NCBI RefSeq assembly: GCF_015210005.1 | Contig: NZ_MU158698.1 | Span: 1,571,611-1,635,610, forward strand | Direction: 5' to 3' | Origin: Sphingobacterium hungaricum | GTDB lineage: Bacteria > Bacteroidota > Bacteroidia > Sphingobacteriales > Sphingobacteriaceae | DNA length: 64,000 bases | Part shown: positions 1 to 9,191 of the stretch, piece by piece | Position numbering within the stretch: position 1 is the stretch's first letter | How the letters are laid out: each line of letters opens with the position of its first letter | Program-made: the position numbers and the translations under genes | The notes under the pieces: generated by a model | What the model saw: only the letters and a program-made list of their open reading frames with translations | Database searches by the model: none | Told to the model about the DNA's origin: nothing

Positions 1-246
1 GTCGTGGAAACACAGGACGGAAACCTTGTTCTATTATTCGCCGAAGGCGAATCCGTAGAAGGCCCGATCCTTAAAATAGGAAATACCAATAGCCGCTATC
101 GATTTCCAATCGGCGCGCGAAATTTTGTACAAGCCTGGAACCAAAACGGCCCCGCCCATCATTGTGCCGTAGGCTTGGGACATCAAGGTTCAAAACTTGA
201 AAAGCTGGCAAAACTGCTAGGTATTCAGGCAATAAAAGTTTGCTAA
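1..246 (+). CDS. Sugar isomerase, COG2407 (L-fucose/L-arabinose isomerase-like), C-terminal fragment
   Basis: The reading frame is open to the left window edge, so only the last 81 residues are visible and the true start lies outside. The visible part carries GNTNSRYRFPIGARNF and GPAHHCAVGLGH followed by a SKLEKLAKLLGI helix. I recognise this as the C-terminus of the fucose isomerase-like family (COG2407), whose members interconvert aldoses and ketoses in the cytoplasm. The substrate cannot be read from this piece. The susC gene starts 33 bp downstream on the same strand, and an AraR-type regulator and an araB remnant lie within 11 kb, so a pentose such as L-arabinose is a reasonable inference. 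The family call is from memory of the conserved tail and is only moderately sure. Confidence 0.5.
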   Translation, partial: VVETQDGNLVLLFAEGESVEGPILKIGNTNSRYRFPIGARNFVQAWNQNGPAHHCAVGLGHQGSKLEKLAKLLGIQAIKVC

Positions 247-279
247 CAGGAATAGAAAAATCTCCAAATTATATTCATT

Positions 280-3200
280 ATGATAAAAAAAACCAATACA
301 AAAAGCATTATGCATGCTCTATTTGCATGGCTTTTGGTCTGGTCTGTTTCACTTGCCAACGCGCAAACAGCACAAACCATTTCAGGAAAAATTGTCGATG
401 CAACAACGCTAAAACCAATTGCTGGAGTATCGATTCGAAGCGGAAATCCCGCTCAGCAAGCAGTGAGTGATGCAGCAGGTAATTTTACCATAGCCGTAGC
501 GCTAAACGCTCAAATTACGTTCAATTATATCGGTTATCAAAATCAGGTTGTTACTGTCCGCGATTTGAATTTTTTAGAAGTTAAATTGACCTCAGAAAGC
601 CAAGATGTAGAAGAAGTTGTGGTTGTCGGATATGGTTCACAGCGAAAAGGAAATGTGATCGGATCCGTAAAAACAATTGATGTGTCTGCTTTGCAAGATA
701 TTCCTATTTCAAATGCAAGCCGTTTGCTTCAAGGACAGTCGCCAGGGGTTGTTGCGAAGCAAACAACAGGACAGCCTGGGCAAGAACTTCAGGTTTCGAT
801 TCGAGGAAGCAGTTCGCTCGGCGCGACAAGTGACCCACTTTACGTTATTGATGGATTTCCGGTAGGAACGTCTATTGGGCAAAGCCTAAATCCAAGTGAT
901 ATCCAAACGATGACCATCTTAAAAGACGCTTCTGCCACAGCAGTTTATGGATCAAGAGGTGCGAATGGTGTTGTTTTGATTACAACAAAAAATGCACGCG
1001 CATCGGGTTATCGGTTTGAAGCAAATATCAACAATGGCATAGCCAACGTTCCGACATCCAGACGCATCGAAATGATGAATGGACAAGAATTCGCCCAATT
1101 CAAGAAAGAACGCTTTGAAGATCAAATCCGATATTATGAGAATCGTGAGCCTACGTTGGATGAAGTTCCAGAAAGCTACCGCTATCCTGAGCAAACTCCC
1201 TATTCTACAAATTGGTTCAACGAAATTCTTAATAACAATGCACCTTTTACTGACGTTAATGTTAACCTGACGAATGGCGGTGAACAGGTAAATTCTTTTA
1301 TTTCCCTAGGTTACCTTAACCAAGAAGGAGCATTGATCGAAACAGATTTTAACCGATTCAGCGCACGCGCAAATATCGATGGCAAAGTAAAAGAGTTTAT
1401 GAAGTTTGGCCTGCGCTTATCGGGTGCATACACGACACAGAAAAATTCGGATACACAAGCAGGGATGCATGGCAACAACATCGTTGTCCAATCTCTATTG
1501 ATGGATCCTCGTCAGCCTGTTTACCTTGAAGATGGCAGTTTCAATAGCTACATTGGCGGTACGGATGGCGTTTTTGGATTTCCAAATCCGGTTCAGAGGC
1601 TGAAAGAAGAAATTCATCATGTGTTTCGTGGCAATGTCATGGCCAATTCGTATTTGGAAATTACGCCCATTAAAGATTTGAAAATAAAAAGTTCCATCAA
1701 TGCCGCATTGGATAACCAACGAAACCACGATTTTATTCCTTCGACCATAGGCCGATTCAATTCTCCGCCACCTTCATTAGCGGTAGGCGGCGAGTATTTT
1801 GCAAGTGGTATCAATTATGGAATGGACAACATTATTACCTACTCTCCGACCTTTGAAAACCATTCTTTGGAAGTAACAGTCGGACATATTTTTCAAAAAC
1901 ATACGGTAAATACCGGCAATGCAACAGGCGAGCAATACCCTGATGATTTAGTCGAATACATTGCAGCGGCGAACCAGCGCGACGGAAGTTCCGGACAAAC
2001 TGAATTTAGTTTAGTCAGTTACCTGTCGCGTGTAAATTATGCTTACAAAAACAAATACCTAGTTGGAGCATCGTTTAACCGAGAAGCAAGCTCGCGATTC
2101 GGAAGCAACAATCGCTGGGGTAATTTCCCCTCGGTATCCGTGGGTTGGCGTATTTCTGATGAGCCATTTTTTCCAAAAACAAATTGGATCAATGACCTGA
2201 AACTCCGAAGCAGTTATGGTATCACTGGAAATAACAACATCGGAAATTATACGTCGCAAGCGAACATGTTGATTTCAAATTATGTCTTTGGTTCGTCGGT
2301 AGTTCCGGGAGCTGTTATCGGATCGTTTGCCAATAGAAATTTAGGCTGGGAGCAATCTAAACAGTTCAATGCAGGACTGGATTTTTCAATCTTGAGTAAC
2401 CGCATCGGATTCTCCGCTGAATATTATCAAAAAACGACGGAAAACATGTTGTTGAATGTGGAAATTCCATCTTCAGCAGGTTTCAGCAGCATCATTACCA
2501 ACATCGGAGAAGTTCAGAATAAAGGTGTAGAATTCGATGTGAATTACCGCGATTCGTATGGTGATTTTAGCTGGGGAACGAGTTTCAACATGTCCTTTAA
2601 CCGAAACAAAATTCTGTCAATTGATGGTGACCGTGATGCATTGTTAACTGGAGAATTTTACGATGGGTACAGCATTTCACAAGTCGGTTCACCAATCGGT
2701 CTATTTTATGGTTATCAAGTGTTAGGCATTTATCAAACACAAGCTGAAATTGATGCGACGCCGCACAATGAAAACCATATTCCCGGAACTTACCAATATC
2801 TGGATGGAAATGGCGATGGTCGAATTTCATACGATATGCAAGATATGGTCGTTATTGGAAACCCAAATCCAAACTTTACTTGGGGGTGGAATGTCAATCT
2901 AGGCTACAAACGATTTGATCTTTCGGTGATGATGAACGGAGCTCAAGGAGGTGATTTATACAGACATATCGAAATGGCGACGTCCAATATTGACGGTGTA
3001 TTCAATGTGTTGCAGGAAGTAAGCGGCCGCTGGCGTTCTGCCGAAAATCCAGGAGATGGTAAACAAGCAGGGTCAAATACGTATTACTTTACCCGCGAAT
3101 CAAATTCTCGCTATGTCTACGACGGATCCTATGCATGGATCAAAAACATGACATTGGGTTATAAAATCCCGAAAATAAAGAACCTTTTAGAAGCGAAAGT

Positions 3201-3369
3201 TTTCTTAAGTGTTGACAATGCATTTCTGATCACGAAATATCCGGGGAATAATCCTGAAGTAGACGCTTCCCGTTCTGCAAACAGCAGCAACATCATTAGC
3301 CCAGGAAAGGACACCGAAGCATATCCAGTCCCAAGAACATTTTCAATAGGTGCACGCCTGAATTTTTAA
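280..3369 (+). CDS. SusC/RagA-type TonB-dependent outer membrane transporter
   Basis: A 1029-residue SusC-family transporter that imports oligosaccharides or other nutrients across the outer membrane with its SusD partner. A Sec signal peptide (about residues 1-28, ending SLANAQ) is followed by a carboxypeptidase-regulatory-like domain (about 33-110), the SusC signature EEVVVVGYGSQRKGNVIGSV, a plug domain with DPLYVIDGFP and ILKDASATAVYGSRGANGV, and a long beta-barrel ending in RTFSIGARLNF. The terminal aromatic residue fits outer membrane insertion. The ATG at 280 precedes the signal peptide directly. susD follows after 18 bp, so the two are co-transcribed. No NTE/STN domain or sigma/anti-sigma pair is visible nearby, so regulation is probably through another protein, perhaps the AraR-like regulator at 8.4 kb. 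Confidence 0.95.
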   Translation: MIKKTNTKSIMHALFAWLLVWSVSLANAQTAQTISGKIVDATTLKPIAGVSIRSGNPAQQAVSDAAGNFTIAVALNAQITFNYIGYQNQVVTVRDLNFLEVKLTSESQDVEEVVVVGYGSQRKGNVIGSVKTIDVSALQDIPISNASRLLQGQSPGVVAKQTTGQPGQELQVSIRGSSSLGATSDPLYVIDGFPVGTSIGQSLNPSDIQTMTILKDASATAVYGSRGANGVVLITTKNARASGYRFEANINNGIANVPTSRRIEMMNGQEFAQFKKERFEDQIRYYENREPTLDEVPESYRYPEQTPYSTNWFNEILNNNAPFTDVNVNLTNGGEQVNSFISLGYLNQEGALIETDFNRFSARANIDGKVKEFMKFGLRLSGAYTTQKNSDTQAGMHGNNIVVQSLLMDPRQPVYLEDGSFNSYIGGTDGVFGFPNPVQRLKEEIHHVFRGNVMANSYLEITPIKDLKIKSSINAALDNQRNHDFIPSTIGRFNSPPPSLAVGGEYFASGINYGMDNIITYSPTFENHSLEVTVGHIFQKHTVNTGNATGEQYPDDLVEYIAAANQRDGSSGQTEFSLVSYLSRVNYAYKNKYLVGASFNREASSRFGSNNRWGNFPSVSVGWRISDEPFFPKTNWINDLKLRSSYGITGNNNIGNYTSQANMLISNYVFGSSVVPGAVIGSFANRNLGWEQSKQFNAGLDFSILSNRIGFSAEYYQKTTENMLLNVEIPSSAGFSSIITNIGEVQNKGVEFDVNYRDSYGDFSWGTSFNMSFNRNKILSIDGDRDALLTGEFYDGYSISQVGSPIGLFYGYQVLGIYQTQAEIDATPHNENHIPGTYQYLDGNGDGRISYDMQDMVVIGNPNPNFTWGWNVNLGYKRFDLSVMMNGAQGGDLYRHIEMATSNIDGVFNVLQEVSGRWRSAENPGDGKQAGSNTYYFTRESNSRYVYDGSYAWIKNMTLGYKIPKIKNLLEAKVFLSVDNAFLITKYPGNNPEVDASRSANSSNIISPGKDTEAYPVPRTFSIGARLNF

Positions 3370-3387
3370 CCACAAATCAATCAAGCG

Positions 3388-4902
3388 ATGAAAACGAATA
3401 GATTAAAACTCGTAGGATGCCTATTGGGCCTCGCTACATTCACATATTCTTGTAACAACTCTTTTTTAGATCTTTCCGATCCGACAGTAAAGGATTCTGA
3501 AAATTTTTACAAAACACAGACTCAGGTCGAACAAGCCGTCAACGGCGTATACAGCCAGCTTCAGGATATTACGAATAGCCAATATTTGTTTGCTGAAATG
3601 CCTTCAGACAATACAACCATTCAATTAAATGCTTCCGACAGAGGGCAAGTCGATCGTTCAGAAGCATTCGAGTTTTGGAATATTACGGCGACCAATGTCA
3701 ATATTGCTGGATATTACAACCAAGCTTACAATACGCTGTACAACATCAATACGGTCTTGTCAAAATTAGAGCAAACCGAAATTGAAGAGGCTAAGAAGAA
3801 ACAATACAAAGGCGAGCTTTTATTTATGCGCGCTTACCATTACTTCTTGCTGGTTCAATATTTTGGAGACGTCATTCTGTTGACCGAACCTTTGCAAGAT
3901 GCTAGCGAAGCATTTGCGCTGGCTCGCACGCCGACAACGGAAGTGTACAAGCAGATTATTTTGGATTTAGAAGAAGCGTCAGCTAACCTTCCGTTAAAAT
4001 CTCAATACACAGCAAATGATGTTGGCCGTGCGACTAAAGGATCTGCTTTATCGCTGTTAGGAAAAGTGTATTTAACCACAAAAGATTACGAAAAAGCGCG
4101 CTTAGCACTTGAACAGGTTTTGGATTTGGGTTATGATTTGTTGGCTGATTATGCAGATGTATTTGATCCAACAAATAAAAATCATAGCGAATCGATTTTT
4201 GAAGTACAATACCAAGGCGGGAACAACTTGGGCGAATGGAGCAGTTTTATATACAGCTTTGCGCCTCGCGATTCTGAAGGTGCTGTTACCGGATTTCCAA
4301 CAAGCAGGCCACAGGGGTGGAATATTCCGACCAATGACCTAATAAGTGCATTTGAAGCGGATGATAAGCGTCGGGAAGTTTCCTTTAAAGAAGGATACAC
4401 CAATGCTGGCGGAACCTTCGTTCCCATCCCTTATGTCAACAAATACAACCATCCGCATACCATCGTCGGTAGAACAGATGACAACTGGCCAATACTTCGC
4501 TTTTCGGATGTGTTGCTGATGCTCAGTGAATCGATTAATGAAGAGTCGGGTCCCGAACAAGCTTATGTGCACATCAATCGCGTTCGCCAACGTGCAGGAC
4601 TTAGCAATCTTCAAGGCTTGTCCAAAGAGACTTTTCGCGAAGCGGTTATGAAAGAACGCCGAGTGGAATTGGCTTTTGAAAACCATCGCTGGTTTGACCT
4701 GAAACGATCACTGACGTCTGAACAGCTTGTTTCGCTTTTGAATGCACATGGTCAGCAAGAGCGCGAATCACCTACCGTGAGTCGTGGCGGTGTACCATTT
4801 TCGGCGGCTGATTATAAATTTGAAGCTTTCGAAGCGCTGTTTCCGATTCCCGACCGGCAGATCTTTCTGAGCAACCAGCTTAAGCAAAATTCTGGCTATT
4901 AA
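3388..4902 (+). CDS. SusD/RagB-family nutrient-binding outer membrane lipoprotein
   Basis: A 504-residue surface lipoprotein that forms the lid of the SusC channel and binds glycans. The N-terminus is a lipoprotein signal with lipobox TYSC (Cys about residue 22). Typical SusD features follow: the N-terminal helical part (NFYKTQTQVEQAVNGVYSQL), TPR-like helices with GELLFMRAYHYF, and the C-terminal SusD block with INRVRQRAGL, VMKERRVELAFENHRWFDLKR and a final FPIPDRQI. It lies 18 bp after susC and is followed by a strong hairpin at 4912, which closes the transcription unit. Confidence 0.95.
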   Translation: MKTNRLKLVGCLLGLATFTYSCNNSFLDLSDPTVKDSENFYKTQTQVEQAVNGVYSQLQDITNSQYLFAEMPSDNTTIQLNASDRGQVDRSEAFEFWNITATNVNIAGYYNQAYNTLYNINTVLSKLEQTEIEEAKKKQYKGELLFMRAYHYFLLVQYFGDVILLTEPLQDASEAFALARTPTTEVYKQIILDLEEASANLPLKSQYTANDVGRATKGSALSLLGKVYLTTKDYEKARLALEQVLDLGYDLLADYADVFDPTNKNHSESIFEVQYQGGNNLGEWSSFIYSFAPRDSEGAVTGFPTSRPQGWNIPTNDLISAFEADDKRREVSFKEGYTNAGGTFVPIPYVNKYNHPHTIVGRTDDNWPILRFSDVLLMLSESINEESGPEQAYVHINRVRQRAGLSNLQGLSKETFREAVMKERRVELAFENHRWFDLKRSLTSEQLVSLLNAHGQQERESPTVSRGGVPFSAADYKFEAFEALFPIPDRQIFLSNQLKQNSGY

Positions 4903-4911
4903 TTTCTTTGA

Positions 4912-4950
4912 AATAACCTGCAAGATCTATTTTTTGCAGGTTATTTTTTA
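4912..4950 (+). terminator. Rho-independent terminator after susD
   Basis: Perfect 12-bp inverted repeat (AATAACCTGCAA, 4912-4923, and its complement at 4934-4945) with a 10-nt loop and a T-run, located 9 bp after the susD stop. Confidence 0.85.
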
Positions 4951-5090
4951 TAAAAGAGATTGTTAAGAAGCAAGTGTATTTTGTTAGTGTTTCGAAAATA
5001 CCTATTTCCAAGCCGACAGCACATGATAGTTGACCCAGAGCTATCGCTTATATTCGAATAATCAATTCGTAAACCAAATGTAGTTCTCTT

Positions 5091-7253
5091 ATGAAAAAGT
5101 CACTAATCCTTGTTTTAGGCGTGCTGATCTTTATATGCTCATGCAAATCAAATATCGCTCCTGAACCCCCGGTCATTCCTACCGATGATTTACTAAAATT
5201 GACTATCGATACGAAATCAGGAAACCATTTGGATGCAACAGAAACAAATGGAAAATATAGCATCAAAACCACAGGAGAAGATCCTTTCTTATACCTTAAT
5301 GGATTAAAGCGAAAACTGAAACCGGAGGAATTAGTCTTAACTTTTGAATACACATCAACAGCAGAAATCGGCATGCAATTATTTTTTACTCCTCCGACTA
5401 CAGAAGGCCGTTCAATTAGTAGCATTGTGCTTCCGGCATCGAGCAGCATGAAAACCTTTTCGATTGACATAGGAGCTAAATCACAAGAGCTAAAATGGGG
5501 GAATTCTGGCGATAAGCTCCGTTTAGATTTCGGGAATAAATCTGGTGTGACGATTGAGCTAAAAGGATTGTCCGTCCGTGAACGAAATGAGGAAGAGAAA
5601 AAGATTGCAAAAGAAAAAGAGGATTTTAAGTTGAATGATCAAGCGCTAAATGAAAAATTCCTAGCCTATTTAGGAAGAACATTCAGTAGTAAAATCACGC
5701 AAGTAAAAGTAGATCTTTCAACAATAAATCTAACCGGAAGCATCCCAAATTTTGCTGAAGGATATTCTTTGGTAGAAATATTACCGGGAGGACAACCTTT
5801 TGATGAAACAAGTTATGGAAATCCAATTCCTATCACAACAGCAACATTTAGCATTCAGGCAGATCGCTTTCAGGAAAAAGAAGGCTTGCGCTATGACCGC
5901 GGGCTTTCGAGATGGGCAATTGTACGTAGTAATGCGGACAAACTGGAACTTCAATCGCATGCGCGCTATGCCGATGAGATTCAGGCAAAATATCAACTTA
6001 CAGCATCGAAACTAAAAAGCAAAAAAGGTTTAGGAGGCTATGACTTCAACCGAGAATTTCAATCTGATTTAGATGACTTGCAAATCAGCAGCGTCACCGT
6101 CAATGTTTCGATCAGCAGCTTTCTCAATCTATCGGATAGAGGGAATTCCTATGCTCACAATTACAACGGCAAAATGTATTACATGAGCAAATCATATATC
6201 GATAATTTGGATAAGACATTTAAAGCCGCCTTTGCAAGGGACATTGTTGTTTCGGCCATTATATTAGTACAGAGTGCCGCGCAAAGCGTAGATCCTTCTG
6301 CTGGCAATCTCTTGCAGCATCCCAATTTTGCTCCCGGAGCAAATGTTTTCTTTACCATGCCACGCATGGACAACCTAAGCAGTATACATGCATATGCGGC
6401 AGCCTTAGATTTTTTGGCTAGCCGCTATTGTCAGCCAGGAAGTCCAAATGGCAGAATCCATTCATTTATTATGCACAATGAGGTTGACCAGGGAATCGTG
6501 TGGACAAATATGGGTCCAGATAGGCCTCTTAATGTATTTCTAGACAACTATTATCAATCTATGCGTCTCGCTTATGCTATCTTAAGAAATTATGACAGCA
6601 ATGCGGAGGTACTTGGATCTTTTACACATTCGTGGAATGAATCGGCCACCGGAGGAGACTATTTTGCTGGATATTATACGGCCAAAGAAATGATTGAAGG
6701 ATTACTAGATTATTCAGCGGCTGAAGGGGATTTCCAATGGGGATTGGCATGCCATCCTTATCCAGAAGATTTAACCGAACCAAAAACATGGAACGACAAA
6801 AGAGCAACTTTTAGCAAATCCAGCCCCTTAGTTACATTTAAGAATCTAGAGGTATTGGATGATTGGATTAAACAAACTGATCATAAATATAATAAAACAA
6901 CAAAACGGACATTGTGGTTATCAGAGAACGGAACAAACTCAAAAACTTATTCTGAACAGGATTTACGAGAACAGGCTGCGGGTTTTGCCTATGCTTGGAA
7001 AAAATTTAAACAACTGGATGGTATCGATGCTATCCAATGGCACAACTGGATAGACAATCGGCATGAATTCGGACTGCGCATCGGACTGCGCCGATTTCCA
7101 GATGACGAAACAGAACCTGGAGGTCCAAAGCCTGTTTGGCATCTTTACCAAGCAGCGGGAACGAATAACGAAGATTCGCTCTTCGATCCTTATAAATCGG
7201 TCATCGGGATTTCCGATTGGAAAGAGTTAGACAAAAAACCGTTAAGTCCTTAG
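5091..7253 (+). CDS. DUF5722-type, clan GH-A-like lipoprotein (putative glycoside hydrolase)
   Basis: A 720-residue exported protein with a lipobox (ICSC, Cys about 18). Residues about 30-165 resemble a beta-sandwich/CBM-like module. The rest looks like a (beta/alpha)8 barrel of the DUF5722 kind. Two motifs fit a retaining clan GH-A hydrolase: FIMHNEVDQG, where the Asn-Glu pair would carry the acid/base, and TLWLSENGTNS, where Glu would be the nucleophile. GLACHPYPED and AIQWHNWIDNRHEFGLRIGL are also barrel-like. It follows the SusCD pair at 188 bp, so an enzyme feeding that transporter is likely. The substrate is unknown, and the catalytic assignment is inference from motif spacing. The start is ATG 5091, directly before the lipoprotein signal. 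Confidence 0.65.
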   Translation: MKKSLILVLGVLIFICSCKSNIAPEPPVIPTDDLLKLTIDTKSGNHLDATETNGKYSIKTTGEDPFLYLNGLKRKLKPEELVLTFEYTSTAEIGMQLFFTPPTTEGRSISSIVLPASSSMKTFSIDIGAKSQELKWGNSGDKLRLDFGNKSGVTIELKGLSVRERNEEEKKIAKEKEDFKLNDQALNEKFLAYLGRTFSSKITQVKVDLSTINLTGSIPNFAEGYSLVEILPGGQPFDETSYGNPIPITTATFSIQADRFQEKEGLRYDRGLSRWAIVRSNADKLELQSHARYADEIQAKYQLTASKLKSKKGLGGYDFNREFQSDLDDLQISSVTVNVSISSFLNLSDRGNSYAHNYNGKMYYMSKSYIDNLDKTFKAAFARDIVVSAIILVQSAAQSVDPSAGNLLQHPNFAPGANVFFTMPRMDNLSSIHAYAAALDFLASRYCQPGSPNGRIHSFIMHNEVDQGIVWTNMGPDRPLNVFLDNYYQSMRLAYAILRNYDSNAEVLGSFTHSWNESATGGDYFAGYYTAKEMIEGLLDYSAAEGDFQWGLACHPYPEDLTEPKTWNDKRATFSKSSPLVTFKNLEVLDDWIKQTDHKYNKTTKRTLWLSENGTNSKTYSEQDLREQAAGFAYAWKKFKQLDGIDAIQWHNWIDNRHEFGLRIGLRRFPDDETEPGGPKPVWHLYQAAGTNNEDSLFDPYKSVIGISDWKELDKKPLSP

Positions 7254-7274
7254 TTTCAGTTTTATAAATCGAAT

Positions 7275-7314
7275 CCTTCCCTCATATTCATGAAGTATGT
7301 CGGGAAGGTTTTTT
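7275..7314 (+). terminator. Terminator after the DUF5722 gene
   Basis: CCTTCCC (7275-7281) pairs with GGGAAGG (7302-7308), followed by a T6 run. It lies 21 bp past the stop codon. Confidence 0.65.
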
Positions 7315-7361
7315 GATGGTTTAATAGATCCGCAGATTAATCATTTGGAAGCGACGAAAAA

Positions 7362-7997
7362 CTAATCGTGACAGACAGGAACTCGCATCATATCGACCCC
7401 TCCGCTATATAGGTTAAACACCGCTCGATTTTCCCAAACTATAGTGCTGCAACCATTCGCCACTTGTTCAGATTCGCTTGAGCGGAACAAATCCAAATGG
7501 GTCGAAATAATAGATCCTTCTGTAATATTGCCTTGCTGTTTCATGTATTTCAATTTAACATCCAGCATAACTCGATCATCAAATAGGTGACCAGTCCAAG
7601 ATATTTCTTGATCATCCGTCTGAATAGTTCCAGACATACTTCCGTTCTCTTGAATGACAAAAGTACCTGTATCGAAAGTAGCAGACCAATTTCTGCCTGT
7701 TTGCTTTCCTGAAATTCCAAAACTAAACCCATCTCCGCCAGACAATTCACAAATCAATGCTACTGTAATATTGTCTCCAGAAACATTGCTTACGCTAAAA
7801 CTCCCCTTTCCACTTACCGAAGGAAAAGCCTCATAACCATGTAAATAAAGGATAGATTTGGCGCTCCCTAGATAAGCTTCGCCAGACATAAATGAAGCGA
7901 AGTCGTCTTTGGAATTCATCTCTTCTGAACTGTTGCTTTTTCCGCAGGAAAAAAGCAAAACGTACATAAGTAAATAGCAGTACTTGAAATTCTTCAT
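7362..7997 (-). CDS. Hypothetical lipoprotein
   Basis: A 211-residue protein that I do not recognise. The reading frame extends further upstream, but the ATG at 7997 is chosen because it begins a good lipoprotein signal (MKNFKYCYLLMYVLLFSCGKSN, lipobox FSC). The mature part is rich in Gly, Ser and beta-strand-like stretches (GKGSFSVSNVSGDNITVALIC, TGRNWSATFDTGTFVIQENG), suggesting a small beta-barrel or beta-sandwich with lipocalin-like alternation. It is convergent with the DUF5722 gene and divergent from the AraR-like regulator. A role in the carbohydrate locus is possible, but nothing in the sequence shows it. Confidence 0.6.
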   Translation of the reverse strand: MKNFKYCYLLMYVLLFSCGKSNSSEEMNSKDDFASFMSGEAYLGSAKSILYLHGYEAFPSVSGKGSFSVSNVSGDNITVALICELSGGDGFSFGISGKQTGRNWSATFDTGTFVIQENGSMSGTIQTDDQEISWTGHLFDDRVMLDVKLKYMKQQGNITEGSIISTHLDLFRSSESEQVANGCSTIVWENRAVFNLYSGGVDMMRVPVCHD

Positions 7998-8400
7998 AAG
8001 CTTATGATTTTTGTCTTCTAAAATTACAGGGAGATTTAGGAAGTGACAATACCTATAAATCAGTATATTAGTGATATGCATTTATCCATGCGCATTGTGA
8101 GGAAATGTCCTGGAATACTAGAAAGATAGTTTCTCTTAAATGAAAAGCAGAGTTAAATAATGATTAATTCTTACTAAGAATTTATTGATGAAAAACATTG
8201 TATTGCTTAGAATAAAATGCTATTTTATTTAATAATTTTAATCTTGAAAAACAATAAATTTAAAATCCTCTATATCAGTTTATAATTATGAATTCCGTAT
8301 TAGATTTTCAATTTCAAAATTGCAATAATTATTTGTATTTTGTGGTACGTCAACAATCGAAAATGGCTAAACTTTTGAATCAAAATAACGATAAAGCTGC
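7998..8400. other. Divergent intergenic region upstream of the AraR-like regulator
   Basis: About 400 bp, very AT-rich. Apart from the lipoprotein promoter I see only AT-rich imperfect dyads, such as CAATTTCAAAATTG at 8309-8322, and TTTGTATTTTG at about 8333. One of these could be an autoregulatory operator, but no site is convincing by eye. Confidence 0.4.
8019..8049 (-). promoter_or_regulatory. Candidate promoter of the lipoprotein gene at 7362-7997
   Basis: On the minus strand, TTG (8049-8047) is followed after 20 nt by TAATTTTA (8026-8019), one base from the Bacteroidota -7 consensus TAnnTTTG. This places transcription start about 18 nt upstream of the ATG at 7997. Confidence 0.4.
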
Positions 8401-9108
8401 ATGAAATTTTACAAGAATGAACCACTAATACTTCTAGCAGTAGATTGTATTATTTTTGGATTTAATGGGGAATCTCTACAGATACTGCTGATAAAAAGAG
8501 GATTTGAACCTGAAATAAATCACTGGAGTTTAATGGGTGGATTTGTACAACCGGAGGAGAGTCCTGAGGAAGCTGCAACACGCATATTAAAAAAGCTGAC
8601 CGGGTTAGAAAATCTCTATATGGAACAATCTTCCATCTTCGGAAAACCGGATCGCGAAAAATACCAAAGGGTCGTGAGCATTACCTATTTTGCATTGATC
8701 GACACCAATCAATACCAACATATCCTTTCGGATGAATATAAAGCCAAATGGTTTCCGATTGATAATTATCCGGAATTGATATTCGACCATGAGGAAATGA
8801 TTGTCTCTGCAAAAAGACTGTTAAGAAGCAAGGCTGCGGTGTATCCTATTCTTTTCGAATTATTGCCAGAAAAATTCACATTGCCTCAAATATCGAGTTT
8901 GTATGAAGCGGTTTACACGATCGATATTGATAAAAGGAATTTTAACAGAAAACTTCTTTCTTCAAAATTATTAATCAAGCTGAATGAGAAGGACAAAGAA
9001 AACTCAAAAAAGGGGGCATTTTATTATACCTTGAACCGAGATGTTTACAAAGAGCGAATTATGTCTTTCCTAAGGTATTTACCTAGCTGGTCAATTCAGG
9101 AACAATAG
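8401..9108 (+). CDS. AraR/NrtR-like transcriptional regulator (degenerate Nudix domain plus winged helix)
   Basis: A 235-residue protein with an N-terminal Nudix fold (about 5-140) and a C-terminal winged-helix DNA-binding part (about 150-225, including LPQISSLYEAVYTIDIDKRNFNRKLLSS). This is the architecture of NrtR and of AraR, the L-arabinose repressor described in Bacteroides. The Nudix box is broken: in GGFVQPEESPEEAATRILKK the catalytic REUxEE core reads RILKKL, so the metal-binding glutamates are gone. That fits a ligand sensor rather than an enzyme. It sits between the SusCD/hydrolase genes and an araB remnant, which supports an arabinose-regulator role by context. The ligand is inferred. 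Confidence 0.75.
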   Translation: MKFYKNEPLILLAVDCIIFGFNGESLQILLIKRGFEPEINHWSLMGGFVQPEESPEEAATRILKKLTGLENLYMEQSSIFGKPDREKYQRVVSITYFALIDTNQYQHILSDEYKAKWFPIDNYPELIFDHEEMIVSAKRLLRSKAAVYPILFELLPEKFTLPQISSLYEAVYTIDIDKRNFNRKLLSSKLLIKLNEKDKENSKKGAFYYTLNRDVYKERIMSFLRYLPSWSIQEQ

Positions 9109-9115
9109 AGTTTAA

Positions 9116-9157
9116 ATATGTTTCTTTATGTAGGAAAACCTAAATAAAGAAACATAT
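9116..9157. terminator. Bidirectional terminator between convergent genes
   Basis: A 19-bp inverted repeat (9116-9134 and 9139-9157, one mismatch, 4-nt loop) between the 3' ends of the regulator (+) and the GH2 remnant (-). The stem is AT-rich with T-runs on both strands, so it can serve both directions. Confidence 0.75.
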
Positions 9158-9191
9158 TGATGAATTCATAAACGAAAAGTCTCTGAAAAAT

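Noticed and set aside
4..246. GTG at position 4 as a start for the first gene
   Set aside because: The frame is open to the window edge and the protein is clearly a C-terminus.
240..470. A 76-codon frame overlapping the start of susC
   Set aside because: Out of frame with susC, whose signal peptide, SusC motif and spacing are convincing.
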